A stretch of DNA of 64,000 nucleotides from Bdellovibrio bacteriovorus. Its GTDB lineage: Bacteria > Bdellovibrionota > Bdellovibrionia > Bdellovibrionales > Bdellovibrionaceae. The notes below the pieces were generated by a model that worked only from the letters and a program-made list of their open reading frames with translations, did no database searches and was not told the DNA's origin. This document shows positions 61,719 through 64,000 of this stretch, one piece after another. The stretch spans positions 372,001-436,000 of the forward strand of contig NZ_CP020946.1 of the NCBI RefSeq assembly GCF_002208115.1, given 5' to 3'. The first letter of the stretch is position 1; the number at the start of each line of letters is the position of its first letter. The position numbers and the translations under genes were made by a program.

Positions 61719-62734
61719 GACAGCACCTCGCGAACAGTATCTACGAACAGTTTCACGTTCTTTTCAGGAGTTTTCGGCAAAACACCGTGACCCAGACCGC
61801 TCACCCAGCCGGCGCGCTGTTCTTTGCTCATGTTCTTCATGGGCGCAAGGTAGGTGTGCATCGCTTTTTTAAAATCAGCATCATCCATGAACAGCAAGCT
61901 TTGGTCGAAGTTGCCCTGAACGAAGCCTTTGTTCTGGATGTTGAAGCAATCCGGAAGATAATTTCTATGGTCGAAGCCCTGACCTGCCCATGGCAGTGCT
62001 CTGAAGGCGTCATTGAAGAACACCGCCTGGGTTCCCTTGGAATAGTAGCCGATCTTGCCCGGATAGTCCTGGGACAGACGGGTCAGTACCGGCTGGATCC
62101 ATTCCTGGAAGAACAGAGGTGAAACTTCACCGGCAGCGGTGTCGAAGATCATCACGATCTCTACGCCACCTTCCAGTTGCAGGCGGATGTTTTCTTTTAG
62201 CAGCGGATACATTTTTTCCAGGAACTGCGGGAACATCGGAGCCAGTTTCTTGGACTGGATCAAGGAACCCGCGTGAGAACCTTCCACCGCGTAAACGAAC
62301 AAAGTCCAAGGACCGCCCACAAAGCCAATCAGACTTTTATTGGAAGGCAGAACTGCGCGAGTCGCCTGGACCGCTTCTTTTTGGAAGTGCATGAATTTGA
62401 CAGCTTCTTCCACGCCACCCAAGGTGCCGATGGTTTCCGGAGTCAGTTTGAAACCCAGTTGCGGGCCGTGATCCGTGTACTCAAGGCCCATGCCCAGAGC
62501 TTCCAGTGGATACAGGATGTCGCTAAAAAGGATGGATACGTCGAAATCAAATTCCGCCACGGGACCACGAGCCACTTCTGCCGCCAGATCCGCGCGTTTG
62601 CAAAGCTGGTCAAAGGAGTGATTGGCGCGCATGCCCTGATAGTGTTTGTGATAGCGGCCTGCCTGGCGCATGAACCAGATCGGTGGGACAGCCTGAGGAG
62701 TTCTTTTAAGTGCGTTGTGGAATAAAGTGTTCAT
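61715..62734 (-). CDS. hemE: uroporphyrinogen decarboxylase
   Basis: A 339-residue enzyme that makes coproporphyrinogen III. Seen: the N-terminal signature PPIWFMRQAGRYHKHYQG with the substrate Arg residues, ILFSDILYPLEALG with the catalytic Asp, and FVGGPWTLFVYAV. It overlaps the response regulator gene by 4 bases at its start and hemN by 4 at its end. Confidence 0.97.
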   Translation of the reverse strand: MNTLFHNALKRTPQAVPPIWFMRQAGRYHKHYQGMRANHSFDQLCKRADLAAEVARGPVAEFDFDVSILFSDILYPLEALGMGLEYTDHGPQLGFKLTPETIGTLGGVEEAVKFMHFQKEAVQATRAVLPSNKSLIGFVGGPWTLFVYAVEGSHAGSLIQSKKLAPMFPQFLEKMYPLLKENIRLQLEGGVEIVMIFDTAAGEVSPLFFQEWIQPVLTRLSQDYPGKIGYYSKGTQAVFFNDAFRALPWAGQGFDHRNYLPDCFNIQNKGFVQGNFDQSLLFMDDADFKKAMHTYLAPMKNMSKEQRAGWVSGLGHGVLPKTPEKNVKLFVDTVREVLS

Positions 62735-63405
62735 GTTGCCTCCTCAGTGGACCATTGATAGCCGACGCCGCGAACAGAACGGATGTGTTTTTCTCCGTCA
62801 TCGCCCAAAAGCTGGCGCAGGCGTACGATAATATTGTCGATAGTGCGATGGCTGGGGTTTTTATCAACGCCCCAGATTTCGTTCATAATTTCATCACGGC
62901 TTAGTACCCGTGGTGATTTCTCAATCAAAAGCTGCAGGATCTTCAGATCCGTCACCGGCGGATATTCAATCTGTCCGGTTTTCTTGGTCACGGACATCTG
63001 CGTGAAGTTCACCACGCAGGAATCCAGTTGCAGTTCGCGGGTCGGGGCATGGGCATCCAGCACATGCTTTACGCGAATCAAAAGCTCTTTCAAATGGAAA
63101 GGCTTGGGGATGTATTCTTCCGCGCCCAGCTCAAACCCCTGCAGGCGGGATTCCGCATCGGCTTGCGCCGTCAGGAACAGGAACAAAATGGGAGCGGTGG
63201 CTTTTAGTTTCGCCGCAAGTTCAAAACCGCTGCCGTCCGGCAGGCCCACATCCAGAATTGCCAGGTCATAGTCCTTGGTTTTTGAAAACAGGGACCAGGC
63301 CTCGCTCAGGGATTTCGCCCAGGAAACTTCATAGTCCCTTTTCAGGCGTTCATTCAGGGTTTCGCCCAAAGAGATATCATCTTCCACCAGAAGGATTTTT
63401 CTCAT
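62731..63405 (-). CDS. OmpR-family response regulator
   Basis: A 224-residue regulator. The receiver has the acidic pair (VEDD), the phosphorylated Asp52 (AILDVGLPDGSG) and Lys in YIPKPFH. The C-terminal winged helix (LSRDEIMNEIWGVDKNPSHR, RLRQLLGDD, IRSVRGVGYQW) binds DNA. It overlaps the kinase gene by 4 bases and hemE by 4, so its output is tied to heme synthesis. It may control its own operon (inference). Confidence 0.95.
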   Translation of the reverse strand: MRKILLVEDDISLGETLNERLKRDYEVSWAKSLSEAWSLFSKTKDYDLAILDVGLPDGSGFELAAKLKATAPILFLFLTAQADAESRLQGFELGAEEYIPKPFHLKELLIRVKHVLDAHAPTRELQLDSCVVNFTQMSVTKKTGQIEYPPVTDLKILQLLIEKSPRVLSRDEIMNEIWGVDKNPSHRTIDNIIVRLRQLLGDDGEKHIRSVRGVGYQWSTEEAT

Positions 63406-64000
63406 GGCAAAGTCCCTTCAATTTCAATGTGGGATTTGAAGCCTTCGTTTTCCTTCGATTCAAACCAGATGTCGCCGTTCATTTTTTCCAAAAGACGTTT
63501 TGTCAGCAGCAGGCCAATGCCGTTGCTGCGAACATCCTGGGACATCAGAATCTCAGAGCCTAGCTTTTTTAGAATACCCTTAAAGCCCAATCCGTCATCC
63601 TGGATGACCAGTTCGATGCGGCCTTCGCCATGCGGGCGCACACGGATCTTCACCGTGGTGGCTTTGCCGTGCAGGACTGAATTCTGCAGAAGATTGCGCA
63701 GAACACTCAGTAGGGCGCGGCGATCACCCAGGATTTTGGCTTCACGTTCAAGCTCCACAGTAAGTTCAGAGAACTCACTGCGCAGACTGGACAGAAGATC
63801 ACTTAAAGACACTTGTTCTTTCAAGAGCTGACCGGCCTCAAGATTTGCCAGCAGCAGGGAGTTTTCAAGTTGCAGATCCAGACGCTGAATGTCCTGAATC
63901 AGGCGTTTCATCACCGGGTGGGATGTTGTGTTCAAATCCTCTTCCAGCACCTCGGCCTGCAGGCGCAGACGGGCAATAGAGGTTTTAATGTCATGGCTGA
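63402..64000 (-). CDS. sensor histidine kinase (partial, N-terminus beyond the window)
   Basis: Only the catalytic half is in the window. At the edge the H-box SHDIKTSIARLRL (His phosphorylation site) is visible, followed by the dimerisation helices and the ATPase with N-box (SVLRNLLQNSVLHG), G1 (IQDDGLGFKG) and G2 (SNGIGLLLTKRLLEKMNG). The sensor part lies outside, so the signal is unknown. It is translationally coupled to the response regulator. Confidence 0.93.
   Translation of the reverse strand, partial: SHDIKTSIARLRLQAEVLEEDLNTTSHPVMKRLIQDIQRLDLQLENSLLLANLEAGQLLKEQVSLSDLLSSLRSEFSELTVELEREAKILGDRRALLSVLRNLLQNSVLHGKATTVKIRVRPHGEGRIELVIQDDGLGFKGILKKLGSEILMSQDVRSNGIGLLLTKRLLEKMNGDIWFESKENEGFKSHIEIEGTLP

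Noticed and set aside
63930-63945. GTTCAAATCC, resembling a tRNA T-loop
   Set aside because: It lies inside the histidine kinase frame and no cloverleaf can be built around it.
1-64000. CRISPR arrays, prophage genes, transposases and rRNA/tRNA genes
   Set aside because: None was found on reading; the only repeats seen are short inverted or direct repeats.

Overview
The window reads as a compact chromosome segment of a predatory bacterium of the genus Bdellovibrio, probably B. bacteriovorus or a close relative. Three things support this. A lexA gene carries the TTACN3GTAA-type operator reported for B. bacteriovorus. A PBP4-type DacB sits next to an exported ankyrin protein, matching the published Bd3459/Bd3460 pair. 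There is also an unusually high density of secreted proteases, nucleases and small exported proteins. Gene assignments rest on motifs and protein family knowledge; no database search was possible.

Layout. 0-7.7 kb: TetR regulator, DksA-like protein, small exported proteins, an outer-membrane-protein-like gene whose 5' end looks broken, a lipoprotein, a LysR regulator with a free-methionine-sulfoxide-reductase-like protein, and pirin. 7.7-9.4 kb: an AT-richer patch in which two truncated genes (DUF4136-like and FHA) meet at a sequence closely resembling a Nextera/Tn5 adapter remnant next to A10-G6 (minus strand), probably an assembly artefact. 9.4-18.8 kb: lexA with its operator, a lone secretin N-domain protein, exported proteins, an M14 carboxypeptidase, endonuclease I, an aldo/keto reductase, an HPF-like protein and ung. 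18.8-31.3 kb: chorismate and menaquinone biosynthesis, with aroB, aroA, a three-domain aroK-aroD-aroE fusion, aroC, menB, menG, DAHP synthase, menF, menD and menH. 25-37.9 kb also carries three trypsin-like proteases, a proline iminopeptidase and an add/DUF6624/ggt operon. 37.9-42.1 kb: transketolase, a papain-like protease and a DUF333 protein. 42.2-47 kb: cheW and cheA-cheR-cheB. 47-58 kb: prolyl oligopeptidase, receiver-cNMP protein, poly(A) polymerase, hydrolase, DEAD-box helicase, ankyrin/DacB pair and LrgA/LrgB. 58.2-64 kb (minus strand): histidine kinase (cut by the window edge), response regulator, hemE, hemN, hemG and hemH, each overlapping the next.

How the genes work together. DAHP synthase and the aro operon make chorismate. 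MenF, MenD, MenH, MenB and MenG are steps from chorismate to menaquinone (menC, menE and menA are not here). The heme operon supplies cytochromes for the same respiratory chain. Exported nuclease, proteases, Ggt, Add and LexA/Ung fit a cell that digests a prey cell and repairs DNA. The ankyrin/DacB pair fits prey wall remodelling with self-protection.

The most interesting structure is the shikimate operon. Its gene order B-A-K-D-E equals the domain order of the eukaryotic pentafunctional AROM protein, its last three domains are already fused, and its genes overlap at every junction.
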